Shown one piece after another: positions 56,160 to 64,000 of a stretch of 64,000 nt of DNA. The position numbers and the translations under genes are program-made. Origin of the DNA: Pedobacter polysacchareus. Its GTDB lineage: Bacteria > Bacteroidota > Bacteroidia > Sphingobacteriales > Sphingobacteriaceae. Under the pieces are notes generated by a model. The model was not told the DNA's origin. It did not search any database and saw only the letters and a program-made list of their open reading frames with translations. Where the stretch lies: NCBI RefSeq assembly GCF_019802255.1, contig NZ_JAHYSS010000004.1:386621-450620 (forward strand), written 5' to 3'. Positions within the stretch are counted from its first letter, which is position 1. Every line of letters begins with the position of its first letter.

Positions 56160-56381
56160 ATGACAGAATCAGGACAGCCAAATAATCCTTTACATGGTAA
56201 AACACTGGAGTTTATTGTGAAGCAATTGGTGTGGCATTACGATTGGCCAGAGATGGGCAGATTGATCCGTATTGATTGTTTTTTAAATAATCCGAGTTTA
56301 AAGTCCAGTTTGAAATTTCTACGTAAAACAGATTGGGCGAGGAAGAAAGTAGAGAAGCTTTACTTAGATACCTTCCATTAA
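56160..56381 (+). CDS. VF530-family (DUF2132) DNA-binding protein
   Basis: 73 aa, one small helical domain with [20 protein letters not shown] and [19 protein letters not shown], which match the VF530 family (structure known from Vibrio; DNA-binding suggested). Stands alone between the reverse-strand DUF2027 gene and the str operon. Probably a leaderless transcript. Target unknown. Confidence 0.85.
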   Translation: MTESGQPNNPLHGKTLEFIVKQLVWHYDWPEMGRLIRIDCFLNNPSLKSSLKFLRKTDWARKKVEKLYLDTFH

Positions 56382-56568
56382 TATAAACAGGTTTATAGGA
56401 TTGCTATTGGCGTCTTATAGACCTGTAGGTTGCTTAGGCAATCCGCACTACAATCCGGTTACGGCTACCGTACATCGCAAATTTCAAGGGTAGTTATCTT
56501 ATGGCTAACCCTTCTGATTCTATTGATTTTAGGCAATCTGAACTTAGAATTATTTTTGTGTTAAGCCC
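56382..56568 (+). other. Structured intergenic segment upstream of the str promoter
   Basis: 187 bp with several inverted repeats: CAGGTTTATA/TATAGACCTG (56389-56398, 56417-56426, one G-U), GGATTGC/GCAATCC (from 56399), and AAGGGT/ACCCTT (56487-56512). The phrase TAGGCAATC occurs twice. No T-tract after any stem. Could be a terminator region of the VF530-type gene or a small RNA; not identified. Confidence 0.4.
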
Positions 56569-56599
56569 TTGGTTTATAAATTCTATTATCCTACCTTTG
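56569..56599 (+). promoter_or_regulatory. Promoter of the str operon
   Basis: TTG at 56569-56571, 20-bp spacer, TACCTTTG at 56592-56599, a full consensus match. The leader to rpsL is about 50 nt. Confidence 0.7.
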
Positions 56600-56655
56600 C
56601 AGTCCCTTATTATAGGGGTAAAGTTTTTAAATATTAATAGAAAACAAAAAGAACA

Positions 56656-57075
56656 ATGCCAACCATTCAACAATTAGTTAGAAAAGGTAGAGTAGCACTG
56701 GAGTTCAAGAGTAAGTCTCCTGCGTTGGACAGCTGTCCACAGCGAAGAGGTGTATGTACACGTGTATATACCACTACCCCTAAAAAACCAAACTCAGCAA
56801 TGCGTAAAGTTGCCCGTGTACGTTTAACCAATGGTAAAGAGGTGAATGCCTATATTCCAGGTGAAGGTCACAATTTACAGGAGCACTCCATTGTATTGAT
56901 CCGTGGTGGTCGTGTTAAAGATTTACCAGGAGTACGTTATCACATTATCCGTGGAGCTTTAGATACTTCAGGAGTTGCTGGTCGTAACCAACGTCGTTCA
57001 AAATATGGTACTAAACGTCCTAAGCCAGGACAAGTAGCAGCAGCTGCAGCACCAAAAAAAGGTAAAAAGAAATAA
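56656..57075 (+). CDS. rpsL: 30S ribosomal protein S12
   Basis: 139 aa, the normal length plus a short Lys-rich tail. [11 protein letters not shown], the streptomycin-site segment [15 protein letters not shown] (Lys at the usual position, i.e. wild-type), and [16 protein letters not shown] are diagnostic. Sits at the decoding centre. First gene of the str operon. Confidence 0.98.
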   Translation: MPTIQQLVRKGRVALEFKSKSPALDSCPQRRGVCTRVYTTTPKKPNSAMRKVARVRLTNGKEVNAYIPGEGHNLQEHSIVLIRGGRVKDLPGVRYHIIRGALDTSGVAGRNQRRSKYGTKRPKPGQVAAAAAPKKGKKK

Positions 57076-57077
57076 TT

Positions 57078-57083
57078 AGGAGG
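57078..57083 (+). promoter_or_regulatory. Strong Shine-Dalgarno of rpsG
   Basis: AGGAGG, 7 nt before the ATG at 57091. Unusual in this window, where other starts lack an SD. Confidence 0.6.
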
Positions 57084-57090
57084 AACAAAA

Positions 57091-57558
57091 ATGAGAAAGT
57101 CAAAACCAAAAAAGAGAATTATCCTTCCTGATCCAAAATTTAACGATGTTCAGGTGACCAGATTTGTAAACAATATGATGTACGATGGAAAAAAATCTAT
57201 CGCATATAGTATTTTTTATGATGCTGTTGAACTTGCTGAGAAAAAAGCGGGTGAGAACGGTCTAGAAGTGTGGAAACGTGCTTTAACAAATGTAATGCCT
57301 GCAGTAGAGGTTAAATCTCGTCGTGTAGGTGGTGCAAACTTCCAGGTACCTACAGAGGTAAGACCTGACCGTAAGATTGCTTTAGGCATGAAATGGTTAA
57401 TTTCTTACGCTCGTAAACGTGGTGAAAAAACCATGAAAGAAAAATTAGCAGGTGAAATCGTTTCAGCAGCTAAAGGTGAAGGTGCAGCAGTTAAGAAAAA
57501 AGAAGATACGCATAAAATGGCTGAGGCTAACAAAGCGTTCTCTCACTTCCGTTTCTAA
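57091..57558 (+). CDS. rpsG: 30S ribosomal protein S7
   Basis: 155 aa. [18 protein letters not shown] at the N-terminus; [17 protein letters not shown] and the final [14 protein letters not shown] match S7. Primary 16S 3'-domain binder and often a translational autoregulator of the str operon in enterobacteria. Starts 15 bp after rpsL with a strong SD. Confidence 0.97.
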   Translation: MRKSKPKKRIILPDPKFNDVQVTRFVNNMMYDGKKSIAYSIFYDAVELAEKKAGENGLEVWKRALTNVMPAVEVKSRRVGGANFQVPTEVRPDRKIALGMKWLISYARKRGEKTMKEKLAGEIVSAAKGEGAAVKKKEDTHKMAEANKAFSHFRF

Positions 57559-57576
57559 TTTATAGAAGATTATAAA

Positions 57577-59691
57577 ATGTCAAGAGATTTAAAATTTACA
57601 AGAAATATTGGAATCGCGGCTCACATTGATGCGGGTAAAACCACAACAACTGAGCGTATCCTTTATTACGCCGGAGTAAATCACAAAATTGGTGAGGTAC
57701 ACGAAGGTGCATCTACGATGGACTGGATGATACAAGAGGCAGAACGTGGTATTACTATTACGTCTGCAGCTACAACTGTATTCTGGCCTTACCGTGGCAA
57801 TAAATATCAGGTAAACGTTATCGATACTCCTGGACACGTGGATTTTACCGTAGAGGTAAACCGTTCACTTCGTGTTCTAGACGGATTGGTATTTTTATTT
57901 TCAGCAGTTGATGGTGTTGAGCCTCAATCTGAAACTAACTGGCGTTTAGCTAATAACTATGCAGTTCCACGTATTGGTTTCGTTAACAAAATGGACCGTT
58001 CAGGAGCTGACTTCTTAAAAGTTGTGAAGCAAGTAAGAGAAATGCTGGGTAGCCATGCAGTTCCTTTACAATTGCCAATCGGTGGTGAAGATAGCTTTAA
58101 AGGTGTAGTTGATTTAATCAACAACCGTGGTATCGTTTGGAATGAAGAAGATAAAGGGATGACCTTTACTGAAGTTCCAATTCCAGAAGATATGCTTGAA
58201 GAAGTTGCGGAATGGAGAGAGAATTTATTAGAAGCGGTTGCTGATTATGATGAGTCCCTAATGGAGAAATTCTTTGAGGATCCAAATTCAATCACTGAGC
58301 GTGAGATTCTTGATGCATTGCGTAAAGCGACTTTAGATGCTAAAATCGTTCCTATGGTTTGTGGTTCATCTTTCAAAAACAAAGGTGTTCAAACCATGTT
58401 GGATCTAGTAATGGAATTATTGCCATCGCCAATGGATGTGGAAGGTATCACTGGTACCAACCCAGAAACAGGTGAAGAAGTAACTCGTCAACCAGATGTT
58501 AATGAGCCATTTGCAGCATTAGCGTTTAAAATTGCAACTGATCCTTTCGTAGGTCGTTTGTGTTTCATCCGTGTATACTCAGGTAACTTAGACGCTGGTT
58601 CATACGTTTACAACGCACGTTCTGAGAACAAAGAGCGTATCTCTCGTATCTTCCAAATGCACGCGAACAAGCAAAACCCAATTCCTAATGTAGGTGCTGG
58701 TGATATTGCTGCAGTAGTAGGCTTTAAAGATATCAAAACAGGTGATACACTTTGTGATGAGAAAAATCCAATTATTTTAGAATCAATGGATTTCCCAGAG
58801 CCAGTTATCGGTTTAGCAATTGAGCCTAAAACTCAGGCTGACATTGATAAATTAGGTATTGGTTTATCTAAATTAGCGGAAGAAGATCCTACATTTAGAG
58901 TTCAGACTGATCAGGAAACTGGCCAAACTGTAATCTCTGGTATGGGTGAGCTTCACTTAGATATCTTGATTGACCGCTTAAGACGCGAGTTTAAAGTAGA
59001 GGTTAACCAAGGTGCGCCACAAGTTGCTTACAAAGAAGCAATTAATGGTTCGGTTCAACACCGTGAGACTTACAAAAAACAATCAGGTGGTCGTGGTAAA
59101 TTCGCGGATATCCAGGTTGTTATTTCTCCAATCGACGCGGATTACGAAAAAGGCGGTTTACAATTTGTGAATGAAATCACAGGTGGTTCAATCCCTCGTG
59201 AGTTTATCCCTTCAGTTGAGAAAGGTTTTGCAGCATCTATGTCTAACGGAGTATTGGCTGGTTACCCACTACCAGACATGAAAGTTCGCTTAATTGATGG
59301 TTCATTCCACGCAGTCGATTCAGATGCTTTATCATTTGAACTTGCAGCTAAAATGGCTTACCGTGAAGCATTACCAAAATGTAGCCCAGTATTGATGGAG
59401 CCAATCATGAAAATCGAAATCTTAACCCCTGAAGAAAACATGGGTGATGTTATCGGTGACATGAACCGTCGTCGTGGTCAACTTTTAGGTATGGACACGC
59501 GTAATGGTTCTCAAGTAATTAAAGCTACTGTACCTCTTTCTGAGATGTTTGGTTATGTAACTCAGTTACGTACCATCACTTCTGGTCGTGCAACTTCAAC
59601 TATGGAGTTTGATCACTACGCACCAGCACCGAAAAACGTACAGGATGAAGTAGTTGCTAAATCAAAAGGTAGAATTAAATCTGCAGAATAA
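57577..59691 (+). CDS. fusA: Elongation factor G
   Basis: 704 aa, full length. P-loop [15 protein letters not shown], switch [19 protein letters not shown] (NKxD), then domains II-V with the [12 protein letters not shown] region in domain V. Drives ribosomal translocation. No tufA follows, unlike in enterobacteria. It is 18 bp after rpsG. Confidence 0.98.
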   Translation: MSRDLKFTRNIGIAAHIDAGKTTTTERILYYAGVNHKIGEVHEGASTMDWMIQEAERGITITSAATTVFWPYRGNKYQVNVIDTPGHVDFTVEVNRSLRVLDGLVFLFSAVDGVEPQSETNWRLANNYAVPRIGFVNKMDRSGADFLKVVKQVREMLGSHAVPLQLPIGGEDSFKGVVDLINNRGIVWNEEDKGMTFTEVPIPEDMLEEVAEWRENLLEAVADYDESLMEKFFEDPNSITEREILDALRKATLDAKIVPMVCGSSFKNKGVQTMLDLVMELLPSPMDVEGITGTNPETGEEVTRQPDVNEPFAALAFKIATDPFVGRLCFIRVYSGNLDAGSYVYNARSENKERISRIFQMHANKQNPIPNVGAGDIAAVVGFKDIKTGDTLCDEKNPIILESMDFPEPVIGLAIEPKTQADIDKLGIGLSKLAEEDPTFRVQTDQETGQTVISGMGELHLDILIDRLRREFKVEVNQGAPQVAYKEAINGSVQHRETYKKQSGGRGKFADIQVVISPIDADYEKGGLQFVNEITGGSIPREFIPSVEKGFAASMSNGVLAGYPLPDMKVRLIDGSFHAVDSDALSFELAAKMAYREALPKCSPVLMEPIMKIEILTPEENMGDVIGDMNRRRGQLLGMDTRNGSQVIKATVPLSEMFGYVTQLRTITSGRATSTMEFDHYAPAPKNVQDEVVAKSKGRIKSAE

Positions 59692-59704
59692 TAATACATC
59701 GGCA

Positions 59705-59730
59705 GCCGGTTATTAATAGCTCTAACCGGC
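59705..59730 (+). other. Hairpin between fusA and rpsJ
   Basis: GCCGGTTA / TAACCGGC, 8-bp stem with a 10-nt loop, no T-run. The two arms are each flanked by GGCAG/CAGCC-like sequence. Possibly an mRNA-stability or regulatory element. Confidence 0.45.
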
Positions 59731-59750
59731 AGCCTTAATACATAAATAAG

Positions 59751-60056
59751 ATGAGCCAAAGAATCAGAATCAAATTAAAATCTTACGATTACAACTTGGT
59801 AGACAAATCTGCTGAGAAAATCGTTAAGACTGTTAAACCTACGGGTGCAGTAGTTAGTGGTCCAATTCCATTGCCTACAGAAAAGAAAATCTTCACTGTT
59901 TTGCGTTCTCCACACGTTAACAAAAAAGCACGTGAGCAGTTTCAATTGTGCGCTTACAAACGTTTGTTAGACATTTATAGCTCTAACTCTAAAACGGTTG
60001 ACGCTTTAATGAAACTTGAACTACCTAGCGGTGTTGAAGTTGAAATTAAAGTTTAA
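59751..60056 (+). CDS. rpsJ: 30S ribosomal protein S10 (NusE)
   Basis: 101 aa. [17 protein letters not shown], the [19 protein letters not shown] loop and [18 protein letters not shown] ending are canonical. Part of the small subunit and of the antitermination complex. Here it ends the str operon rather than starting the S10 operon: a strong terminator follows. Confidence 0.97.
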   Translation: MSQRIRIKLKSYDYNLVDKSAEKIVKTVKPTGAVVSGPIPLPTEKKIFTVLRSPHVNKKAREQFQLCAYKRLLDIYSSNSKTVDALMKLELPSGVEVEIKV

Positions 60057-60072
60057 CTTTTTAGACGATTAG

Positions 60073-60111
60073 CAAAAAGGCCTTCCGAATTTATTTCGGA
60101 AGGCCTTTTTG
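60073..60111 (+). terminator. Terminator of the str operon after rpsJ
   Basis: Perfect 17-bp arms containing AAGGCCTTCCGAA / TTCGGAAGGCCTT, 5-nt loop, flanking A- and T-runs on both sides, so it is bidirectional. Confidence 0.88.
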
Positions 60112-60141
60112 TTTTACCTGAAATCTTACAGAAGAAGGGAA

Positions 60142-60750
60142 TTAATTCCCTTTGTTTTTATATTCATCCAGTTTATTGCGTTCATCCTGCAATTCACGGG
60201 CTAGTTTCTTTTCCTTATCATTTGCTTTAGTTTTGTAGTTCTGGTATTCCTGAGCGATTTCTTCATATAGTGAGCTTCTGTATTTAGCTTCATGAATGAA
60301 TTTCGCGGAGCGGATAATGACAATGGCCAGTGCTGCAGCTAAGATCAGGATCAGGGTCCATACGATCGTATTGTATTTGGCTTTCGTAAATGATATTCCC
60401 AGAAAGTTGATCTCATCTAACTTCGCATTTGAGCTGGCCAGGGAATTTTCCGCACCAGAGATTTGTGTTTTTAAAGCAGTAACTGCTTTGTCCTGTTCTG
60501 CGAGTTTTACTTTTAATGCGCTCAGCTGTTTGCGGTTTTGATTGATAGAATCAGAGACGCTTTTCCAGAATCCAGCTAATCTGGCCGGATTAATCAGTTT
60601 GTAGCCATTGATGGTTTTCGATTTGGCTAACATGAACTCGTATTGTCCTCTCAAACTTGGATCGGCCTTCGCACTGTCTGCTGGTAATTGTGCATGTGTG
60701 TTGAATTGGAAGAAGAGGACAGCTATGATTGCGAATATCAATTTTTTCAT
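60142..60750 (-). CDS. Membrane protein with coiled coils, unknown function
   Basis: 202 aa. Signal peptide ending NTHAQ, a coiled coil about residues 72-110, a single TM about 128-150 (IVWTLILILAAALAIVII), and a second charged coiled coil to the C-terminus. So the N-part is outside and the tail is in the cytoplasm. No enzyme motif. Reverse strand, inserted between the str and S10 clusters, convergent with rpsJ. Confidence 0.65.
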   Translation of the reverse strand: MKKLIFAIIAVLFFQFNTHAQLPADSAKADPSLRGQYEFMLAKSKTINGYKLINPARLAGFWKSVSDSINQNRKQLSALKVKLAEQDKAVTALKTQISGAENSLASSNAKLDEINFLGISFTKAKYNTIVWTLILILAAALAIVIIRSAKFIHEAKYRSSLYEEIAQEYQNYKTKANDKEKKLARELQDERNKLDEYKNKGN

Positions 60751-60848
60751 AAATGATTGGTTTTAAGGAATAATCTTTAGTTAAGGAGTGCGATTTAATT
60801 TAGAGATGATCAGGTCTGGTTTAATTTAACATTCAATTGGTAATTTTA

Positions 60849-60877
60849 TTGTGTTCTAAGTATAGATCCTATATTTG
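60849..60877 (+). promoter_or_regulatory. Promoter of the TauE/DUF1634 pair
   Basis: TTG at 60849-60851, 18-bp spacer, TATATTTG at 60870-60877, ending 5 nt before the ATG at 60883. Confidence 0.6.
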
Positions 60878-60882
60878 CAGCA

Positions 60883-61719
60883 ATGTCGGTATTACTATTT
60901 ACAATTATAGTTTTAGCAGGTGCTTTTTTAGCTGGATTGGTTGGATCGCTGACTGGTTTAGGCGGTGGGGTAATTATTATCCCTTTGCTTACGCTGGGTT
61001 TGGGGGTGGATATTCATTATGCTATTGGTGCCTCTATTGTCTCTGTAATTGCAACTTCTTCTGGCTCAGCGGCGGCTTATGTGAAAGAAGGGATTACTAA
61101 TATCCGTATTGGGATGTTTCTGGAAGTGGCGACTACCATTAGTGCAGTGATTGGCGCTGTGGTGACTGTTTACTTGAATCCTGGTTTTATTGCCGTGGTT
61201 TTTGGCCTCATTCTGTTATTTTCTGCCGCGATGATGGTGATTAAGAAGGTAGACCGCTCAGACAATGATACTTCCGGAAAACTGGCCTTGTTTTTTAAGC
61301 TGAATGGGACTTATCCTACAGAAAACGGTCCGAAGAATTATGCGGTTCACCGGGTAGCAGGTGGTTTTGTGATGATGTTTTTTGCAGGCATCATTTCTGG
61401 TTTACTGGGGATTGGTTCTGGGGCTTTAAAGGTGATTGCGATGGACAACATCATGCGTATACCCTTTAAAGTATCCACTACGACCAGCAATTTCATGATG
61501 GGGGTAACCGCTGCTGCCAGTGCAATAGTGTACTTACACCGCGGTCAGATTGACCCTGGGATTGCAATGCCGGTTACGATAGGGGTGCTCACAGGGGCTA
61601 CTATCGGCTCAAAAATTCTGGTTCGTGCCAATACCGACAAGTTAAAAGTAGTATTTGCAATGGTGGTGACCTTTCTTGCCCTGCAAATGATTTATAACGG
61701 TTTATCAGGAAAGCTATGA
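60883..61719 (+). CDS. TauE/SafE-family membrane transporter
   Basis: 278 aa with about seven to eight TM helices and the two family repeats: GSLTGLGGGVIIIPLLTLGL near residues 19-40 and GIISGLLGIGSGALKVIAM near 166-185. Exports sulfite or organosulfonates in characterised relatives; the substrate here is open. Overlaps the DUF1634 gene by 4 bp (ATGA, 61716-61719). Confidence 0.88.
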   Translation: MSVLLFTIIVLAGAFLAGLVGSLTGLGGGVIIIPLLTLGLGVDIHYAIGASIVSVIATSSGSAAAYVKEGITNIRIGMFLEVATTISAVIGAVVTVYLNPGFIAVVFGLILLFSAAMMVIKKVDRSDNDTSGKLALFFKLNGTYPTENGPKNYAVHRVAGGFVMMFFAGIISGLLGIGSGALKVIAMDNIMRIPFKVSTTTSNFMMGVTAAASAIVYLHRGQIDPGIAMPVTIGVLTGATIGSKILVRANTDKLKVVFAMVVTFLALQMIYNGLSGKL

Positions 61720-62111
61720 GCGAGAGAAGAAAAAACTTCTTTGCGGATCGCGATATTCAGGTCATATTAGGGACTTTGCTCCGCGTTGGCGTCATTGCTT
61801 CCATGTCTGTGGTATTGGTAGGCGGCTTCCTTTATTTACTGGCCAATCATGCTGCGCCCATCGATTACCGTGCTTTTAACCCAAATAAGTCTGGATTATC
61901 TTCTATTGCTGCTATTTTTGTCGGATTGCGAGAATTAGATCCCAAGGCAATTATCCAGTTTGGGACTTTATTATTGATTTTTACCCCAGTTGCGCGGGTC
62001 GTTTTTTCGATCTTCAGCTTTCTCATCGAGCGCGATTACCTATATGTTTTGATAGGGTCTTTTGTTTTACTCGTGATCTTGTACAGTCTGAGTGACAAGT
62101 TGGTTGGATAA
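61716..62111 (+). CDS. DUF1634 membrane protein
   Basis: 131 aa with three TM helices (about residues 20-42, 80-100 and 106-128) and a short N-terminal cytoplasmic part. DUF1634 proteins regularly follow a TauE/SafE gene, and here the 4-bp overlap suggests equimolar production, perhaps as an auxiliary subunit. Biochemical role unknown. Confidence 0.8.
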   Translation: MSERRKNFFADRDIQVILGTLLRVGVIASMSVVLVGGFLYLLANHAAPIDYRAFNPNKSGLSSIAAIFVGLRELDPKAIIQFGTLLLIFTPVARVVFSIFSFLIERDYLYVLIGSFVLLVILYSLSDKLVG

Positions 62112-62153
62112 AAACTAAATAGCGGTTATTTGAAAAAATAATTAGCTAACTAT

Positions 62154-62183
62154 TTGAAAATTAAGATTTCTTTCGTATTTTTG
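62154..62183 (+). promoter_or_regulatory. Promoter of the S10/rplC operon
   Basis: TTG at 62154-62156, 19-bp spacer, TATTTTTG at 62176-62183, full consensus; leader of about 70 nt to rplC. Confidence 0.68.
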
Positions 62184-62259
62184 CCCTCCCTTAAAGGGAA
62201 TTGTATCCACCTTGAACGAAGCCCTACTGCTTCGATGGGTGTTAAATTTAAAAAGAAAA

Positions 62260-62877
62260 ATGTCAGGTATTATTGGAAAAAAAGTAGGAATGACCAGCAT
62301 ATTCGACGCCGATGGAAAGAACATTCCATGTACGGTGATTGAAGCTGGACCTTGTGTGGTTACACAGGTAAAGACCGAAGAGAAAGACGGTTATGTTTCC
62401 GTTCAGTTAGGTTTCGACGAAGCCAAAGAAAAGAACACTACCAAGCCTCTTAAAGGCCACTTTGCGAAAGCAAGCACAACCCCAAAACGTAAATTGGTTG
62501 AATTTGAACCGTTCGAAGAATCGTTGAACTTAGGTGATACGGTAACTGTGAACATTTTCAATGAAGGTGATTTCGTGGATGTTGTTGGTACTTCTAAAGG
62601 TAAAGGTTTCCAGGGTGTTGTAAAACGTCATGGTTTCGCTGGTGTTGGTGGACAAACTCACGGACAGCATAACAGAATGCGTGCACCAGGTTCATTGGGT
62701 GCTGCTTCTTATCCAGCTCGTGTATTTAAAGGTATGCGTATGGCGGGTAGAATGGGTGGTGACAGAGTAAAAGTTCAGAACTTACAAGTTTTGAAAGTTT
62801 ATGCTGATCAAAACCTTGTTGTAGTTAGTGGTTCCATTCCAGGAGCTAAGGGTTCTTACGTAATCTTAGATAAGTAA
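62260..62877 (+). CDS. rplC: 50S ribosomal protein L3
   Basis: 205 aa from the ATG at 62260 ([18 protein letters not shown]), the canonical L3 start; an in-frame earlier ATG would add 16 residues. [18 protein letters not shown] and [15 protein letters not shown] are the peptidyl-transferase-reaching loop. First gene of a second ribosomal operon with its own promoter. Confidence 0.97.
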   Translation: MSGIIGKKVGMTSIFDADGKNIPCTVIEAGPCVVTQVKTEEKDGYVSVQLGFDEAKEKNTTKPLKGHFAKASTTPKRKLVEFEPFEESLNLGDTVTVNIFNEGDFVDVVGTSKGKGFQGVVKRHGFAGVGGQTHGQHNRMRAPGSLGAASYPARVFKGMRMAGRMGGDRVKVQNLQVLKVYADQNLVVVSGSIPGAKGSYVILDK

Positions 62878-62881
62878 GCAG

Positions 62882-63511
62882 ATGGAAGTTAAAGTATTAA
62901 ACATTTCAGGAAAAGAGACAGGTGCCAAGGTGCAACTTCCTGAGTCAGTATTTGGCATTACGCCTGTTGACCACGCGATCTATTTAGATGTAAAACAGTA
63001 TTTGGCTAATCAACGTCAAGGTACTCACAAGTCTAAGCAACGTAACGAAATTGCAGGTTCAACCCGCAAACTTTACAAACAAAAAGGTACTGGTGGTGCT
63101 CGTGCCGGAAGTATTAAATCTCCATTGTTTAATGGTGGTGGTCGTGTGTTTGGTCCTCAACCACGTGATTATAGTTTCAAATTGAACAAAAAGTTAAAGC
63201 AACTGGCTCGTAGATCAGCATTGACCTACAAAGCTCAGGATAACAACGTTGTTGTTTTAGAAGACTTTGCTTTTGATTCTATCAAAACTAAAAACTACCT
63301 AGATTTAGTTAGCGCATTAAACATCGCTGGCGAAAAGACATTGTTGGTTTTACCTTCACAAAATAACAATATCTATTTATCAAGCAGAAACATTCAGAAA
63401 GCGAAAGTAATTACTGCAGATCAGTTGAATACATATGATGTATTAAACTGTGGCAAACTTTTGTTAACTGCTGATTCTCTTAAAACAATCGAGGAGGCAT
63501 TTGCCAAGTAA
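62882..63511 (+). CDS. rplD: 50S ribosomal protein L4
   Basis: 209 aa. The exit-tunnel loop (about residues 40-95) has [19 protein letters not shown] and [31 protein letters not shown] follows. Starts 4 bp after rplC. In other bacteria L4 represses its own operon; no such structure is evident here. Confidence 0.97.
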   Translation: MEVKVLNISGKETGAKVQLPESVFGITPVDHAIYLDVKQYLANQRQGTHKSKQRNEIAGSTRKLYKQKGTGGARAGSIKSPLFNGGGRVFGPQPRDYSFKLNKKLKQLARRSALTYKAQDNNVVVLEDFAFDSIKTKNYLDLVSALNIAGEKTLLVLPSQNNNIYLSSRNIQKAKVITADQLNTYDVLNCGKLLLTADSLKTIEEAFAK

Positions 63512-63512
63512 T

Positions 63513-63803
63513 ATGGAATTTTTAAAGAAACCAATATTAACCGAAAAAGCTTCTGCATTAACAGAAAAGTCTAATCGCTTTACTTTTAAAGTAGAACACA
63601 AAGCAAATAAATTGCAGATTAAGCAAGCCATAGAGAAGATGTATAACGTTAACATTTTAGCCATTAATACAATGGTTGTAAATGGTAAAGTGAAGTCTAG
63701 AAACACTAAAGGTGGATTAGTTACGGGTCGTAGCCCAAAATACAAAAAAGCGATTGTAACCCTGGCAGCAGGTGAAACAATTGATTATTACGCGAATATT
63801 TAA
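63513..63803 (+). CDS. rplW: 50S ribosomal protein L23
   Basis: 96 aa from the ATG at 63513 (MEFLKKPILTEKASALTEK), 1 bp after the rplD stop. TFKVEHKANKLQIKQAIEKM and the VNILAINTMVVNGK segment match L23, which docks trigger factor and SRP at the exit tunnel. Confidence 0.96.
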   Translation: MEFLKKPILTEKASALTEKSNRFTFKVEHKANKLQIKQAIEKMYNVNILAINTMVVNGKVKSRNTKGGLVTGRSPKYKKAIVTLAAGETIDYYANI

Positions 63804-63824
63804 TAAAGTGAATAATTTATAACT

Positions 63825-64000
63825 ATGGGCTTAAGAAAATTTAAACCAGTCACTCCGGGAACCCGCTTTAGAGTAGGTGCCAGCTTTTCGGAGATTACAG
63901 CAACCAAGCCCGAAAAATCATTGGTTGTATCTTCTAAGAAATCAGGAGGACGTAACAATACAGGAAAGATGACTATGCGCTACATGGGTGGTGGTCACAA
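63825..64000 (+). CDS. rplB: 50S ribosomal protein L2, 3'-truncated by window edge
   Basis: The first 58 codons are visible, starting [16 protein letters not shown], with [19 protein letters not shown], the conserved N-terminal region of L2. Starts 21 bp after rplW in the standard S10 order; the rest lies beyond the window. Confidence 0.96.
   Translation, partial: MGLRKFKPVTPGTRFRVGASFSEITATKPEKSLVVSSKKSGGRNNTGKMTMRYMGGGH

Noticed and set aside
63492..63497. AGGAGG as the SD of rplW
   Set aside because: It encodes Glu-Glu near the end of rplD and lies 15 nt from the rplW start, too far for normal SD use.

Overview
The window is chromosomal DNA from a member of the Bacteroidota, most likely family Sphingobacteriaceae and close to Pedobacter. 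This is inferred from content rather than from a database search. The evidence is two SusC/SusD pairs, a starch locus of Bacteroidota design, promoters of the type TTG-N19/20-TAnnTTTG, general lack of Shine-Dalgarno sequences, a YpdA-type bacillithiol reductase, DUF2723 and DUF2027 proteins, and the str/S10 ribosomal clusters. I saw no insertion sequence, integrase, prophage, CRISPR array or replication origin, so this is a stable core-like region with two nutrient-uptake loci.

Layout. 1-10.3 kb holds metabolic and envelope genes: a 5'-truncated type I asparaginase; a metallo-beta-lactamase/rhodanese protein followed by YpdA (sulfur and bacillithiol redox); an alpha/beta hydrolase; a polyprenyl diphosphate synthase; an M28 peptidase; a reverse-strand set of CreD, a small winged-helix regulator and a membrane protein that share a palindromic operator; and a DUF47 PhoU-like protein. 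10.3-19.4 kb holds a DeoR/GlpR-type regulator transcribed away from a SusC-SusD-metallophosphoesterase-GDPD-SGNH hydrolase locus, which I read as a scavenging system for glycerophosphodiesters or phospholipid head groups. A fatty acid desaturase follows at 19.5-20.6 kb.

20.8-36.3 kb is a complete maltodextrin/starch locus: LacI regulator, a 580-bp regulatory gap with phased T-tracts and a LacI-type palindrome, susC, susD, a frameshifted susE, an intrinsic terminator, GH13, beta-phosphoglucomutase, GH65 phosphorylase, a second GH13 and an SLC45-like transporter. Starch oligomers would be bound and imported by SusCDE, cut by the GH13 enzymes, carried into the cytoplasm by the transporter, phosphorolysed by GH65 and channelled to glucose 6-phosphate by PgmB.

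36.4-43.4 kb holds housekeeping genes: accA, a large DUF2723 membrane protein, tRNA-Gln, prs, rplY (L25/Ctc) and pth. 43.4-49.3 kb is a reverse-strand signalling operon of two multi-receiver hybrid kinases flanking an orphan CheR. 49.5-56.4 kb holds an ArsC/Spx-like reductase, a carboxypeptidase-regulatory-domain protein, an M1 peptidase, a YbdG-like MscS channel, a PQQ-type sugar dehydrogenase lipoprotein, a short DUF2027 protein and a VF530-type DNA-binding protein. 56.6-64 kb holds rpsL-rpsG-fusA-rpsJ with its own promoter and terminator, then a 2.2-kb interruption (membrane coiled-coil protein, TauE/SafE, DUF1634), then rplC-rplD-rplW-rplB, the last running off the window.

Several genes have the -7 box only 3-5 nt before the start codon, which suggests leaderless mRNAs. 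Most starts chosen here are internal ATGs that put a signal peptide or the conserved N-terminus first.
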